DNA from: Sphingomonas sp. 1F27F7B
GTDB taxonomy: Bacteria > Pseudomonadota > Alphaproteobacteria > Sphingomonadales > Sphingomonadaceae
Length of the DNA: 64,000 bases
Direction: 5' to 3'
NCBI RefSeq assembly: GCF_005503355.1
Contig: NZ_SCMK01000008.1
Span: 147,807-211,806, forward strand
Each line of letters starts with the position of its first letter. Within the stretch, counting starts at the first letter, position 1. Below the pieces are notes generated by a model. The model searched no databases. It saw only the letters and a list, made by a program, of their open reading frames with translations, and was not told where the DNA came from. The position numbers were made by a program, and so were the translations under genes. Below are positions 16,434 through 25,331 of this stretch, one piece after another.

Positions 16434-19400
16434 ATGAAGAAATCCAATGCATTGCTGCTGAGTTCGACCTGTTTCGCCGTGCTGCTCGCCACGCCCGCAA
16501 TGGCACAGGACACGGTGCCGGAAACTGGCAGGGACTCCACTGCCAACGCCGGGGACGAGGGCTCCCTCGTCGTCACCGGCACCCGCATCGTTCGCCTGAA
16601 CAATCGTTCGGCCGCGCCGATCATCACCACCACCGCCGCCGAGATCGCCGCACAGGGCGCGACCACGATCGAGGAAGTGGTCAACCGCCTGCCGCAGGTG
16701 CAGGTCAACTCCGAACAGAATTTCAGCGACTCCGAAGGCCGCCAGCGCATCAAGCTGCGCAGCCTGGGCTATGAGCGCACGCTGATGCTGATCGACGGGC
16801 TGCGCATCGGCCTGCCCAACACGGTCGACGTAGGCATCATCCCGAACGCGCTGGTCGAGCGGATCGACGTGCTGACCGGCGGCGCCTCCTCGGTCTATGG
16901 CTCGGACGCGGTCGCGGGCGTCGTCAACTTCATCCTGAAGAAGAATTTCAGCGGCATCCGCATCGACGGCAACTACAGCTTCTTCAACCACAGCAACCGT
17001 TCCAGCGCGGTGACCGACGCCGCGCAGCGGGCGGGGTTCAATCCAGCCAGCGGCTCGGCCAATGATGGCGGCCGTGCCGATGTCAGCCTCGCCGCCGGCA
17101 CCAACTTGTTCGACAACCGCGTCAACATCTCGACCTTTGTCGATTATCGCCAATCGAGCCTGGTCCGCCTGCGCGACCGCGCCAACGCCGTGTGCGAAGT
17201 GGTGACGACGAGCAACACCTCGCCGCTCTCCTGCTCGCGGGCGACCTATACGCCGGCCGGCACGATCATCCCGCGCGCCGGCGCCAGCAGCGGGACGACG
17301 CTCGTCAACAACCCGAACGGCAACGGCACCTTCATTCCGATCAACAGCGGCCCGGCGGGCGCTTCGGCCAATCCCTATGACGATTGGGCGTTCCAGCGGC
17401 CGTTCAACCGCGTCAACGCGGGCGGCTTCCTGACCGCGCAGCTGAACGACCATATCGAGTTGTACAGCAACGTGCTGTGGTATCGGGACAAGTCGTACAA
17501 CACGCAGCTCAACCGCACCTATTCGTACAGCGTCTATGGCAGCACGCCCTATCAGGTGAACTGCGACAACCCGTTCCTCTCGGCGTCGCAGGCGCAGACT
17601 CTGTGCGGCGCGAACGCCGGCATGGCGGGCCAGTACGCGCCACTGGACGTGCGCTATCGCTTCGATGGGATGCCGCTGGTTCGCCAGCAGTTCACCAACA
17701 CGGGCTATCGCGTCGTCGCCGGCCTGCGCGGCCGCGTGCTGGACGATGTCTGGTCCTATGACGTGGCGGGCATGCTCTCGCGCGCCCAGCTCGACACCAT
17801 CGACGTGCCGTTCGCGAAGTTCGACAACGTCAACCGCTCGCTCGACGTGGTGAACGTCAACGGCCGCCCGACCTGCCGCTCCGTGGTCAACGGCACCGAC
17901 AAGAGCTGCGTGCCGTTCAACGCCTTTGCACCGTTCAACAACGATACGGCGCTCAACAACTATCTCTATGGTGGCGCCACCGGCGGCATCAGCACGCGCA
18001 TTCCGCGCCTGCTGCAGTTCATCGGCACCATCAGCGGCGATCTCGGCAAGTACGGCATCACTTCGCCCCTCGCCGAACAGGGCATCGCGATCGCGCTGGG
18101 CGGCGAATATCGCGAGGAGATGGAACGCACCATCGTCAACGAGATCTACCAGCAGAACAACGGCGGCACGAACCAGCGCGTCACCCAGAGCATCCTGGAG
18201 GCCTTTGGCGAAATCCAGGCGCCGCTGGTCGAGAACCGGTCCTGGACCAAGCTGCTCCAGCTGAACGCCGGCTACCGCTTGTCCAAATACAACCGCCTGG
18301 ACAACAAGTTCGGCACCTGGAAGATCGAGGGCATCTGGTCGCCGGTCGAAGACATCAGCTTCCGTGCTTCGTACAACAAGGCACAGGCAGCCCCAGGCGT
18401 CGGCACCGCTGCCAGCGCGTCCAACATCTTCTGGAACCAGGGCTTCTATGCGGACCCCTGCGCGCCCCGGATCGATCCGGCCAACCCCGGCGGACCGCGC
18501 ATCGCCCCGGCTGCGACCCAGCAGCAATGCGCCAATACCGGCCTGCCGGCGAACCTCTATGGCAGCACCACGCTGATCTGCCCGGACGATCGCTGCACTG
18601 TCCGCGAAGGCGGCTTCAACCTGAAGCCAGAAACCGCATACACCAAGACGTTCGGCGTGGTGTTCCGCCCGCGCTTCGTGCCGGGGCTGACCGTCTCGGT
18701 CGATCGCTGGCTGATCGACCTGGAGGACCAGCTTGACTTCCTCCAGCCGCAGAACCTGATCAACGACTGCCTCAGCACCGGCAACGATTATTTCTGCCGC
18801 GCCATCGTCCGCAATGCGAACGGCACGCTGTACAGCTCGCCAGCGACGCGCCCGGCCACGGGCTGGGTCGCGCGCGGTTCGGCGAACGGCTATCGCTCGC
18901 AGTCGCATGGCTGGGACTTCCAGGGACAATATGATGTCGGCATGGGTTCGGTCGGCCGCCTCGAACTGAGCTTCAACGGCACGCTGATGACGCGGGTCGC
19001 CTCGCAGGCATCGCCCACCGCGGTGTCGCGCGATTGCGTCGGCTATTGGGGCAATTCGTGCGGCGAGAGCATGCCCAAATGGGCGCACCAGATGCGCACC
19101 ACCTGGATCCTGCCCGAGCGCATCGCCAGCGTTTCCGTGAACTGGCGGCACCGCGCGGGCATGCCGCTCGACGTGTACGCGCCGGCCAGCACCGGCATTC
19201 CGACGGCGGACCCCAGCCAGCGGCGGGACCAGTTCCCGGGCATCAAGGCCTATGACTGGTTCGACCTGGCGCTCACCTTCGACGTCACCAAGCGGATGAC
19301 GTTCCGGCTTGCCGCGAACAACATCTTCGATCGCGACCCGCCGATCGTGCCGGACAGCCGTTCGCGCATCGGCCTGCTGCGCGGCAACACGATCATGGGC

Positions 19401-19451
19401 TATGACCTGCTCGGCCGACAGATCGTCGCCGGTGTCTCGCTGCGCCTGTAA
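16434..19451 (+). CDS. TonB-dependent receptor, linked to glycosylasparaginase
   Basis: This outer-membrane receptor has 1005 residues. A signal peptide (cleavage near AMAQ) is followed by a TonB box SLVVTGTRI, a plug with RIKLRSLGYERTLMLIDGLR and [19 protein letters not shown], and a large barrel that ends GRQIVAGVSLRL. A good ribosome site (AAGGGGGGA) precedes the ATG. Its partner upstream is a periplasmic glycosylasparaginase, so the imported compound may be a glycosylated asparagine or glycopeptide, by inference from the pair. A strong hairpin directly follows the stop codon. Confidence 0.91.
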   Translation: MKKSNALLLSSTCFAVLLATPAMAQDTVPETGRDSTANAGDEGSLVVTGTRIVRLNNRSAAPIITTTAAEIAAQGATTIEEVVNRLPQVQVNSEQNFSDSEGRQRIKLRSLGYERTLMLIDGLRIGLPNTVDVGIIPNALVERIDVLTGGASSVYGSDAVAGVVNFILKKNFSGIRIDGNYSFFNHSNRSSAVTDAAQRAGFNPASGSANDGGRADVSLAAGTNLFDNRVNISTFVDYRQSSLVRLRDRANAVCEVVTTSNTSPLSCSRATYTPAGTIIPRAGASSGTTLVNNPNGNGTFIPINSGPAGASANPYDDWAFQRPFNRVNAGGFLTAQLNDHIELYSNVLWYRDKSYNTQLNRTYSYSVYGSTPYQVNCDNPFLSASQAQTLCGANAGMAGQYAPLDVRYRFDGMPLVRQQFTNTGYRVVAGLRGRVLDDVWSYDVAGMLSRAQLDTIDVPFAKFDNVNRSLDVVNVNGRPTCRSVVNGTDKSCVPFNAFAPFNNDTALNNYLYGGATGGISTRIPRLLQFIGTISGDLGKYGITSPLAEQGIAIALGGEYREEMERTIVNEIYQQNNGGTNQRVTQSILEAFGEIQAPLVENRSWTKLLQLNAGYRLSKYNRLDNKFGTWKIEGIWSPVEDISFRASYNKAQAAPGVGTAASASNIFWNQGFYADPCAPRIDPANPGGPRIAPAATQQQCANTGLPANLYGSTTLICPDDRCTVREGGFNLKPETAYTKTFGVVFRPRFVPGLTVSVDRWLIDLEDQLDFLQPQNLINDCLSTGNDYFCRAIVRNANGTLYSSPATRPATGWVARGSANGYRSQSHGWDFQGQYDVGMGSVGRLELSFNGTLMTRVASQASPTAVSRDCVGYWGNSCGESMPKWAHQMRTTWILPERIASVSVNWRHRAGMPLDVYAPASTGIPTADPSQRRDQFPGIKAYDWFDLALTFDVTKRMTFRLAANNIFDRDPPIVPDSRSRIGLLRGNTIMGYDLLGRQIVAGVSLRL

Positions 19452-19466
19452 CGATGGGGTTGCCCC

Positions 19467-19493
19467 TCCCCCGGAGACCGGGTCTCCGGGGGA
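19467..19493 (+). terminator. Hairpin after the TonB receptor gene
   Basis: Arms TCCCCCGGAGAC (19467-19478) and GTCTCCGGGGGA (19482-19493) pair perfectly over a three-base loop, 16 bases after the stop codon. There is no T run, so it is not a textbook intrinsic terminator, but its place suggests transcript ending or 3'-end protection. Confidence 0.5.
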
Positions 19494-19630
19494 CCCGGCC
19501 GTGAAAGCCGTCGGATGATGGAAACCCATGCCGAGACAACGGCTCGGCTGCGCGCTTCAGCAGTAGCGAAATCTGAGGCGCGGAATGTCCGCCCATGAGA
19601 GGCGGACATTCGCGTAAGCATTCGCTTCAT

Positions 19631-19705
19631 TGGCTGGGGCGGAAGGATTCGAACCTTCGGTACACGGTACCAAAAACCGTTGCCTTACCACTTGGCTACG
19701 CCCCA
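19631..19705 (-). tRNA. tRNA-Gln (anticodon TTG)
   Basis: Read on the minus strand, the sequence folds into a full cloverleaf. The acceptor arm TGGGGCG pairs with CGCCCCA, the D arm contains AGCCAAGTGGTAAGGC, the anticodon loop is TTTTGGT with anticodon TTG, and the T loop contains GGTTCGAATCC. The CCA end is encoded. No integrase or duplicated 3' end is seen beside it, so it does not appear to be an occupied attachment site. Confidence 0.95.
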
Positions 19706-19728
19706 GCGGGAAGCGCGCTTATAGGGAC

Positions 19729-20826
19729 TTAGGACAGCCGTTCAACCCAGCCGTGCGGGTCCGGCGCGGTTCCGCGCTGAATGCCGCCCAGATCCCCCCT
19801 GAGCTTCTCGGTGAGGATGCCCGGCCCGCCATTTCCGATCACGAATTCATAGCCGCGCCCACGCACCTTGCCGATCGGCGTGAGCACCGCGGCAGTGCCG
19901 CAGGCAAAGGCCTCGCGCAGCTTGCCGCTCTGGGCGTCGGCCTTCCACTGGTCGATCGAATAGCGTTCCTCGCGCACTTCGATTCCCTGCGAGCGCGCCA
20001 GGGTGATCAGCGAATCGCGCGTGATGCCGGGCAGGATCGTGCCGCCCAGCGGCGGCGTGACGATCGAGCCATCGTCCATCACGAACATCACGTTCATGCC
20101 GCCCAGCTCCTCGACATAGCGGTTCTCGACCGCGTCGAGGAACACCACCTGGTCGCAGCCCTGGTCGATGGCTTCCTTCTGCGCGACCAGGCTGGCCGCG
20201 TAGTTGCCGCCGCATTTCGCCGCGCCCGTACCGCCGGGAGCAGCGCGCGTGTAATGCTCGGAGACCCACAGGGTCACCGACGGCGCACCGCCCTTGAAAT
20301 AGGCACCCGCCGGCGAGGCGATCACCATGTAGAGATATTCGCTGGCCGGTTTCACGCCCAGGAACACCTCGCTCGCGAACATGAAGGGACGCAGATAGAG
20401 CGAGCCGCCCTCGATCTCGGGGATCCACTTCTGGTCGATGCGGACCAGCTGGCGGATCGAATCCAGGAACAGCGCGTCCGGCAGCGGCGCCATCGCCATC
20501 CGCTCGGCGGATTCGCGGAAGCGGCGGGCATTCTCGTCGGCGCGGAACAGCGACACGCCGCCATCCGGCAAGCGATAGGCCTTCAGCCCCTCGAAGATCT
20601 CCTGTGCATAATGGAGCACCGCGGTCGCCGGATCGACCTGGATCGGGCCGCGCGGCAGGATCTTCGCATCGTGCCAGCCCTTGTCGGCGCTGTACTTGAT
20701 CACCGCCATGTGATCGGTGAACACCTTGCCGAAACCCGGATTGGCGAGCACCGCCGCACGGTCGCCGTCGCTGACCGGGTTGGGATGCGCCTCGAACTCG
20801 AAATCCAGGATGGTGGTGTCTTCCAT
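19729..20826 (-). CDS. ilvE: Branched-chain amino acid aminotransferase
   Basis: This cytoplasmic PLP enzyme makes the last transamination step of leucine, isoleucine and valine synthesis. The 365-residue product carries the class IV markers: LHYAQEIFEGLKAYR, LYLRPFMFASE, KCGGNYAASLVAQKEA with the PLP-binding Lys in the KCGGNYA-type region, and FACGTAAVLTPIG. The length fits the BCAT2-like form. I chose the ATG at 20826, where MEDTTILDFEFEAHP begins; a longer frame adds 23 residues without support. A MarR-type regulator starts 67 bases away on the other strand. Confidence 0.93.
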   Translation of the reverse strand: MEDTTILDFEFEAHPNPVSDGDRAAVLANPGFGKVFTDHMAVIKYSADKGWHDAKILPRGPIQVDPATAVLHYAQEIFEGLKAYRLPDGGVSLFRADENARRFRESAERMAMAPLPDALFLDSIRQLVRIDQKWIPEIEGGSLYLRPFMFASEVFLGVKPASEYLYMVIASPAGAYFKGGAPSVTLWVSEHYTRAAPGGTGAAKCGGNYAASLVAQKEAIDQGCDQVVFLDAVENRYVEELGGMNVMFVMDDGSIVTPPLGGTILPGITRDSLITLARSQGIEVREERYSIDQWKADAQSGKLREAFACGTAAVLTPIGKVRGRGYEFVIGNGGPGILTEKLRGDLGGIQRGTAPDPHGWVERLS

Positions 20827-20893
20827 AGCACTCGCCTTCGACTCTGCCGGACCGGCTTGCAGCGGGTTAGGCGCGGTGGCAGAAAGCGTCAAC

Positions 20894-21379
20894 ATGGCTG
20901 CCCCAATTCCTGCCTCCCCGCTGTTCCTGCGCGAGCCCGAGATCCGGCGCGGCGTGGAGCTGCTCTACTTCGGCTACGCCCATCTGACTCGATCGATCGA
21001 CGCGGGGCTGGCGGCGCAGGGCCTGGGCCGCGCGCACCACCGCGCGCTCTATTTCATTGCCCGCAAGCCGGACCTGACGGTGAGCGAGCTGCTCGCGATC
21101 CTGGCGATCACCAAGCAATCGCTCGGCCGGGTGCTGACCGAGCTGGCCGATCGCGGCTTCGTCGAGACCCGCACCGGCGACCGCGACCGGCGCCAGCGCC
21201 TGTTGCGGCTCACCCCCGCAGGGGCGAAGCTGGAAGGCGAGCTGTTCGACGCACTGCGCGAGAAGATGGCCAATGCCTATTCGAGTGCCGGACAGGGGGC
21301 GGTGGGCGGTTTCTGGGCCGTGCTCGAAGGGCTGGTGCCCGAGGAAGAGCGCAAGCGAGTGGCGGCGCTGGGGCGCTGA
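20894..21379 (+). CDS. MarR-family transcriptional regulator
   Basis: This regulator has 161 residues with the MarR layout: helices around a winged helix that contains TVSELLAILAITKQSLGRVLTELADRG (about 60-85), then a wing with TRTGDRDRRQRLLRLTPAG. It is divergent from ilvE and may control that gene or itself; no ligand can be deduced. The ATG at 20894 gives the usual length; an upstream frame continues into ilvE and is not credible. It is not closely related to the MarR-GNAT fusion that follows at 21555. Confidence 0.87.
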   Translation: MAAPIPASPLFLREPEIRRGVELLYFGYAHLTRSIDAGLAAQGLGRAHHRALYFIARKPDLTVSELLAILAITKQSLGRVLTELADRGFVETRTGDRDRRQRLLRLTPAGAKLEGELFDALREKMANAYSSAGQGAVGGFWAVLEGLVPEEERKRVAALGR

Positions 21380-21502
21380 ACCGCTCGAGCTGCAAGCCGG
21401 CCGCGGCCACTTCCTCACCGCCGCCCCGGACCTGCTCGGGGCGCATCCCGCTTGGACAATATCAGTCCTCCATCCAGGCCGGCTGAGGCGTGCTTGCAGC
21501 CG

Positions 21503-21546
21503 CCTCATCAATATAGCATGATATATATCTTGCTATATTGATGAGG
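21503..21546. promoter_or_regulatory. 44-bp near-perfect palindrome before the MarR-GNAT gene
   Basis: Arms CCTCATCAATATAGCA (21503-21518) and TGCTATATTGATGAGG (21531-21546) are perfect complements. The 12-base centre contains a second palindrome, GATATATATC, so only one base pair (21519/21530) breaks the symmetry over all 44 bases. It ends eight bases before the ATG of the MarR-GNAT gene. It reads as one large or two overlapping MarR-type operators, probably for autorepression. Confidence 0.7.
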
Positions 21547-21554
21547 CCCGAACG

Positions 21555-22505
21555 ATGGCGGACGTGCTCGAAGATCTCGGCGACCTGTTTCTCGGAAGCC
21601 GCCTGAAGCGCCTCGCGGAACGCCTGCAGGCGGGCGCGGGGCGCGTCCTGCGCGACGTGGGACTGCCGATCCAGCCGGCGCAGTTCCCGATGCTCGCGGC
21701 GATCGATCGCTATGGCCCGCTCACGGTCGGACAAGCAGTGGAGGCGATGGGCGTCAGCCAACCCGTCGTCACGCGCACGCTTGCGGGACTGGTCGCGATG
21801 GGACTGGTGGAGACGACCCGCGACGAAACCGATCTTCGCCAGAAGACGATCCGCCTGTCGAGCGCCGGCGAAGCGATGATGGCACGGGCCAAGCCGATGA
21901 TATGGCCGCGCGTGGATGCGGCCGTGAAACAACTCTGCGCAGACCTGAACGGGTCGTTCCTCGACCAGGTGGGCCAGATCGAGACGGCGCTCGACCGGCA
22001 GTCTCTGGATGCCCGCGTGCGGAACATCCCGCAGGCGCTGAATATCCGGTCCTATTCGGACGATCTCGCCGAGGCTTTCCACCGCATCAATGCCGAATGG
22101 GTGCAGGCGATGTTCACCCTGGAGGAGAATGACGTCCAGATCCTCACCCGCCCGCGCGAGTTGATCATCGATCGCGGCGGCGAGATCCTGTTCGTCGAGA
22201 CGCCCGATTCCGGAGTGGTCGGCACCTGTGCGCTCATCAAGATCGAAGAGGGCATCTTCGAACTGACCAAGATGGGCGTCAGCGAGGCTGCGCGCGGCCG
22301 CAAGGCCGGCGAATTCCTCCTTGCCGCGACGCTCGATCGCGCCCGCGAGATCGGCATGGAGCGCCTCTATCTGCTGACCAACCGCAAATGCGCGGCTGCC
22401 ATCCATCTCTACGAGAAGCTGGGCTTCGAGCATTCTGGGGAGATCATGCGGCTATATGGCGGCCGGTATGCCCGTTGCGACGTCGCTATGGAATATCGCT
22501 GGTAG
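21555..22505 (+). CDS. MarR-GNAT fusion: regulator with C-terminal acetyltransferase domain
   Basis: This 316-residue protein joins two domains. Residues about 1-145 form a MarR-type winged helix (VGQAVEAMGVSQPVVTRTLAGL, then TTRDETDLRQKTIRLSSAG). Residues about 165-316 form a GNAT domain with the acetyl-CoA loop EAARGRKAGEFLLAATL and the late segment AAIHLYEKLGFEHSGE. Such fusions are known, but the substrate is usually unknown. It may acetylate a small molecule that also acts as its signal. The palindrome immediately upstream is probably its own operator. Confidence 0.88.
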   Translation: MADVLEDLGDLFLGSRLKRLAERLQAGAGRVLRDVGLPIQPAQFPMLAAIDRYGPLTVGQAVEAMGVSQPVVTRTLAGLVAMGLVETTRDETDLRQKTIRLSSAGEAMMARAKPMIWPRVDAAVKQLCADLNGSFLDQVGQIETALDRQSLDARVRNIPQALNIRSYSDDLAEAFHRINAEWVQAMFTLEENDVQILTRPRELIIDRGGEILFVETPDSGVVGTCALIKIEEGIFELTKMGVSEAARGRKAGEFLLAATLDRAREIGMERLYLLTNRKCAAAIHLYEKLGFEHSGEIMRLYGGRYARCDVAMEYRW

Positions 22506-22692
22506 CGCGGAGCGGCGCCGCCCGTATCGCCACAGTTGCGGAGCTTCCCCGCGCCCGCTACCCTGCTGGCTCATCGACTTGGATTTGCCTCTGTCCGTCA
22601 CTGCCTAAGGTCCGGGAGCATCTGCTCCCGTCCGAACCCGGATCAGCTTCGCCGCGAACGCGGCGGGCACCTTTGGCATGTGAGATCAAGAA

Positions 22693-23142
22693 ATGTCGGA
22701 CGACAAATTCGAGCTCGTCGCCTGCGCGCGTGATGGAAGCATCGCGTCGTCGTGCGAGCGGACGCGCGAAATCGACCAGGCCTGTACGGCCACCGCAGCA
22801 CTGTACGATCAACTGGGCTTCGATCCTCCCTGGATCGGATACATTGCCGTGCTGTCCGGCACGGCTGTCGGCGGAGGCGCATTTGTCGGCCCTCCTGCCG
22901 GCAACCGAGTCGAGATCGCCTATTTCACGCGATCCGACCATCAGCGCAGGGGCGTGGCCACGCGAACCGCCAGGCAGCTGGTGGAAATCGCGCGGCGCCA
23001 CGCGCCGGGCATCGAACTCTACGCAAAGACGATGCCGGAGGAGAACGCATCGACGCGCATTCTCGCCGGGCTCGGCTTTCGGAGGATCGGGACCGATATC
23101 GATCACGAAATCGGCGAAGCCTGGGCCTGGTTGCTGCGATGA
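22693..23142 (+). CDS. GNAT-family N-acetyltransferase
   Basis: This 149-residue protein has the GNAT core: strand and loop VEIAYFTRSDHQRRGVATRTARQLVE with the acetyl-CoA motif QRRGVA, and the late motif ENASTRILAGLGFRRIG. The middle part resembles the RimJ-like group that acetylates small molecules or protein N termini. Two small GC-rich hairpins (22613-22630 and 22650-22665) lie in the upstream gap. The start ATG at 22693 has only a weak site before it. The substrate is not known. Confidence 0.82.
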   Translation: MSDDKFELVACARDGSIASSCERTREIDQACTATAALYDQLGFDPPWIGYIAVLSGTAVGGGAFVGPPAGNRVEIAYFTRSDHQRRGVATRTARQLVEIARRHAPGIELYAKTMPEENASTRILAGLGFRRIGTDIDHEIGEAWAWLLR

Positions 23143-23263
23143 CCCGGCGGCCGGGGCGCCTCCAGGCGCTCCGGCCCTCGTTCGGGAACCTGACGGGGTG
23201 CCATACGGACATCGGATCGGCGCCCTTCACCCGCCCCGCCAAGCGAGGGGCGCACCGCCGCCC

Positions 23264-23872
23264 TCATGCCACCTTGAACCCTTCCCGGTTCATCGCCAGC
23301 GTCAGCGCCCGGTTCTTCTCGTCGCTCAACTGGGCGCGCAGCATCGGGAAGAGACGCAGTTCCTCTTCCTCCATATGCGCCTCGATCTCGCCGCGGAACC
23401 GGTGGAGCCTGGCGATCCAGTCGGGCGACGCCGTGGGCATGTTCTCCAGCTCGTAGAGATACTGCTTCACATAGCCATGCTCCTTGGTGAGCTGATCGGC
23501 GGCATCCCGCTGGCCGGCCTCGCGCAGCGCCGGATAGATGACATTCTCCTCCTCCACCGCATGCTTCGTCAGCGCATGCTTCAGATGCGCGAGCAGCAAG
23601 TTGCGCTTGGTGGAGGAATGCTCGTCGGTGGCCTCGATCTGGTCGAAGACCTTGCGCACCGCTTCGTGCTCGGTGGCGAGCGCCTCGTCCCAATTGCCGG
23701 CGAGTGCAGTCGGTGCCTGCACCACTGCCTTGCGGCCGAGCAGCGCGAGCACGCCCAGCGCCATGCCGCCCGCGGCGGCACCGGCGATCACGCCGAGATT
23801 GCTGGTCGGGCGCGTCCGCTTCGAGCCGGTGAAGCGGCCCTTGCTGTCACGGGTCGCGGTGGTGGTCGTCAT
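23264..23872 (-). CDS. Hemerythrin HHE-domain protein with N-terminal membrane helix
   Basis: The product has 202 residues. After a basic N-terminus comes a hydrophobic segment (LGVIAGAAAGGMALGVLALL) and then a hemerythrin four-helix bundle that binds a di-iron site. The expected ligands appear in ATEHEAVRKVF, HALTKHAVEEENVIYP, TKEHGYVKQYL and EIEAHMEEEELRLFP. Such proteins handle oxygen, nitric oxide or iron. It is convergent with the GNAT gene and is followed by proC on the same strand. The membrane helix suggests it is anchored, although it could also be a poorly cleaved signal. Confidence 0.85.
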   Translation of the reverse strand: MTTTTATRDSKGRFTGSKRTRPTSNLGVIAGAAAGGMALGVLALLGRKAVVQAPTALAGNWDEALATEHEAVRKVFDQIEATDEHSSTKRNLLLAHLKHALTKHAVEEENVIYPALREAGQRDAADQLTKEHGYVKQYLYELENMPTASPDWIARLHRFRGEIEAHMEEEELRLFPMLRAQLSDEKNRALTLAMNREGFKVA

Positions 23873-23933
23873 GCTACGCCTCCGATGTCACGCTATCCAC
23901 GCAACAACGGCGGAGGCGGGCGGGCGTTCCGGT

Positions 23934-24728
23934 CTAGCGCCGGGCGGCCGCAGCCATTTCGGCGCTGCGCTTCGCGGCGGCATCGAGCGTGGCGCGCAGC
24001 AACGCCTTGATCGCACCATCGGCGTCGAGCACGTCGAGCCCCTTGCGCGTCGATCCGCCCGGGCTGGCAACCCGATCCGCGAGCACCGCGGGCGGTGCGT
24101 CGGCCTGGGCGGCGAGCAGCCCCGCTCCCTCCACCGTGGCGATGGCGAGACGCAGCGCCTGCTCCTCGCCAAACCCGATCGAAGTGCCGGCGGCAGCGAG
24201 CGCGTCGATGAAGCGATAGACGAAGGCCGGCCCGCACCCGGCGAGCACGCCGAGCCGGTCCAGGCTCGCCTCGTCGCCCCATTCGACCAGCCCGAGCGGC
24301 CGCATCAGCGCGTCAAGGGCCTCGCTGCGGCCGCCCGCCAGTCCGACCACGCCCTTGCCGATCGCCACCGGCAGATTGGGCATGGCGCGCACGATCGCCC
24401 CGGCCCGGAACCGGTCCGCGAGCGAAGCCAGCTCGACGCCGGCGAGAATGGAAATGAGCAGCGGCACCCCGGCGATGCGGGCGCCGTGCGCCGCCGCGAT
24501 CTCGTCGATCTGCTGCGGCTTCATGCCGAGCATCACGGCATCGGGCAGCGGACCTTCGGGGAATGCCCGGCCCTGGCGCACCCCTTCGGGCAGCGCGCGG
24601 TCCTGGCGATTGACGACGAAGACCCGCGCGGGGTCCACCGTGCCTGCATCGATCCAGCGGCGGAGCATCGCACCCGCCATGTTGCCGCAGCCGACCAGCC
24701 AGAGACTGGCCGGGGGCAGGGCGCTCAC
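23934..24728 (-). CDS. proC: Pyrroline-5-carboxylate reductase
   Basis: This enzyme reduces pyrroline-5-carboxylate to proline with NAD(P)H in the cytoplasm. The 264-residue product opens with the nucleotide-binding motif LWLVGCGNMAGAMLRRW and has the family segments VMLGMKPQQID, RAMPNLPVAIGKG, and the conserved C-terminal part SPGGSTRKGLDVLD. I use the GTG at 24728, which overlaps the stop of the preceding YbjN-type gene (GTGA), because VSALPPASLWLVG places the Rossmann fold at the usual distance. Confidence 0.93.
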   Translation of the reverse strand: MSALPPASLWLVGCGNMAGAMLRRWIDAGTVDPARVFVVNRQDRALPEGVRQGRAFPEGPLPDAVMLGMKPQQIDEIAAAHGARIAGVPLLISILAGVELASLADRFRAGAIVRAMPNLPVAIGKGVVGLAGGRSEALDALMRPLGLVEWGDEASLDRLGVLAGCGPAFVYRFIDALAAAGTSIGFGEEQALRLAIATVEGAGLLAAQADAPPAVLADRVASPGGSTRKGLDVLDADGAIKALLRATLDAAAKRSAEMAAAARR

Positions 24729-25225
24729 GCTTCGCCCTGCGTTTCGATGAGCGCGGAAGCCAGCGCGTCCTGCGGGGTCTTGCCGCCCCACAGCACGAAC
24801 TGGAACACGGGATAAAAGCGCTCGCACTCGTCGATCGCGCTCTCCACCAGCAGCTCGGCCTGGGCCAGGCTGAGCGTCGGCTCCTCGCCGTCGATCAGCG
24901 CGGCGTGGCGGAACAACAGGATGCCGCTCTGCGACCAGAGCTCGAAATGGCCGATCCAGAGCTGCTCGTTAACCAGGCCGATCGTCTCGTACACCGCCAT
25001 GCGGCGCTCGTCGGCCACGCGGATATCCGGAAAGGCGAGGAACTGGAGCACGCCATCGTCCTCGCGCCAGATCGCGCGCAGCTCATACTCCGTCCAGCTG
25101 CCCTTCACCTTCGCCACGATCTCGTCTTCTTCGCGGCTGTGCGTCCAGCCATGCGCGGCGAAATAGCTTTCGAGCATGTCGATAGGGGCTGCGTCGTCGC
25201 GGTCGAATTCCGCTTCGTCGAGCAT
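24725..25225 (-). CDS. YbjN-domain protein
   Basis: This 166-residue protein matches the YbjN family, which has a type III secretion chaperone-like fold: an acidic N-terminus (MLDEAEFDRDDAAPIDML) is followed by YFAAHGWTHSREEDEIVAKV, YELRAIWREDDGVLQFLAFP and IGLVNEQLWIGHFELW. The molecular role of YbjN proteins is not settled; in enterobacteria they are linked to stress and motility regulation. It is translationally coupled to proC by a four-base overlap. The start at 25225 is supported by similarity of the acidic leader to other members; an upstream frame is less likely. Confidence 0.82.
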   Translation of the reverse strand: MLDEAEFDRDDAAPIDMLESYFAAHGWTHSREEDEIVAKVKGSWTEYELRAIWREDDGVLQFLAFPDIRVADERRMAVYETIGLVNEQLWIGHFELWSQSGILLFRHAALIDGEEPTLSLAQAELLVESAIDECERFYPVFQFVLWGGKTPQDALASALIETQGEA

Positions 25226-25331
25226 CAGTTTCTCCACTGGGGCCGGATTGCTTGGCCGGAATCTGCCAACCGCATCGGGCCCGCACAAGCGCGCGGTTCA
25301 CAACCCTGCGCAAAAGCTGTGGACAAGGTGT

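Noticed and set aside
16323..19529. A very long open frame antisense to the TonB receptor (over 1000 codons), and similar ones at 12371-15118, 46860-49757 and 30208-32262 on the opposite strand to, or upstream of, real genes
   Set aside because: High third-position GC keeps antisense and extended frames free of stops. Their translations are rich in Arg, Ala and Gly with no domain, and the sense proteins are clear family members.
19452..19728. An integration site of a mobile element at tRNA-Gln
   Set aside because: There is no integrase, no duplicated tRNA end and no change of gene type near the tRNA.
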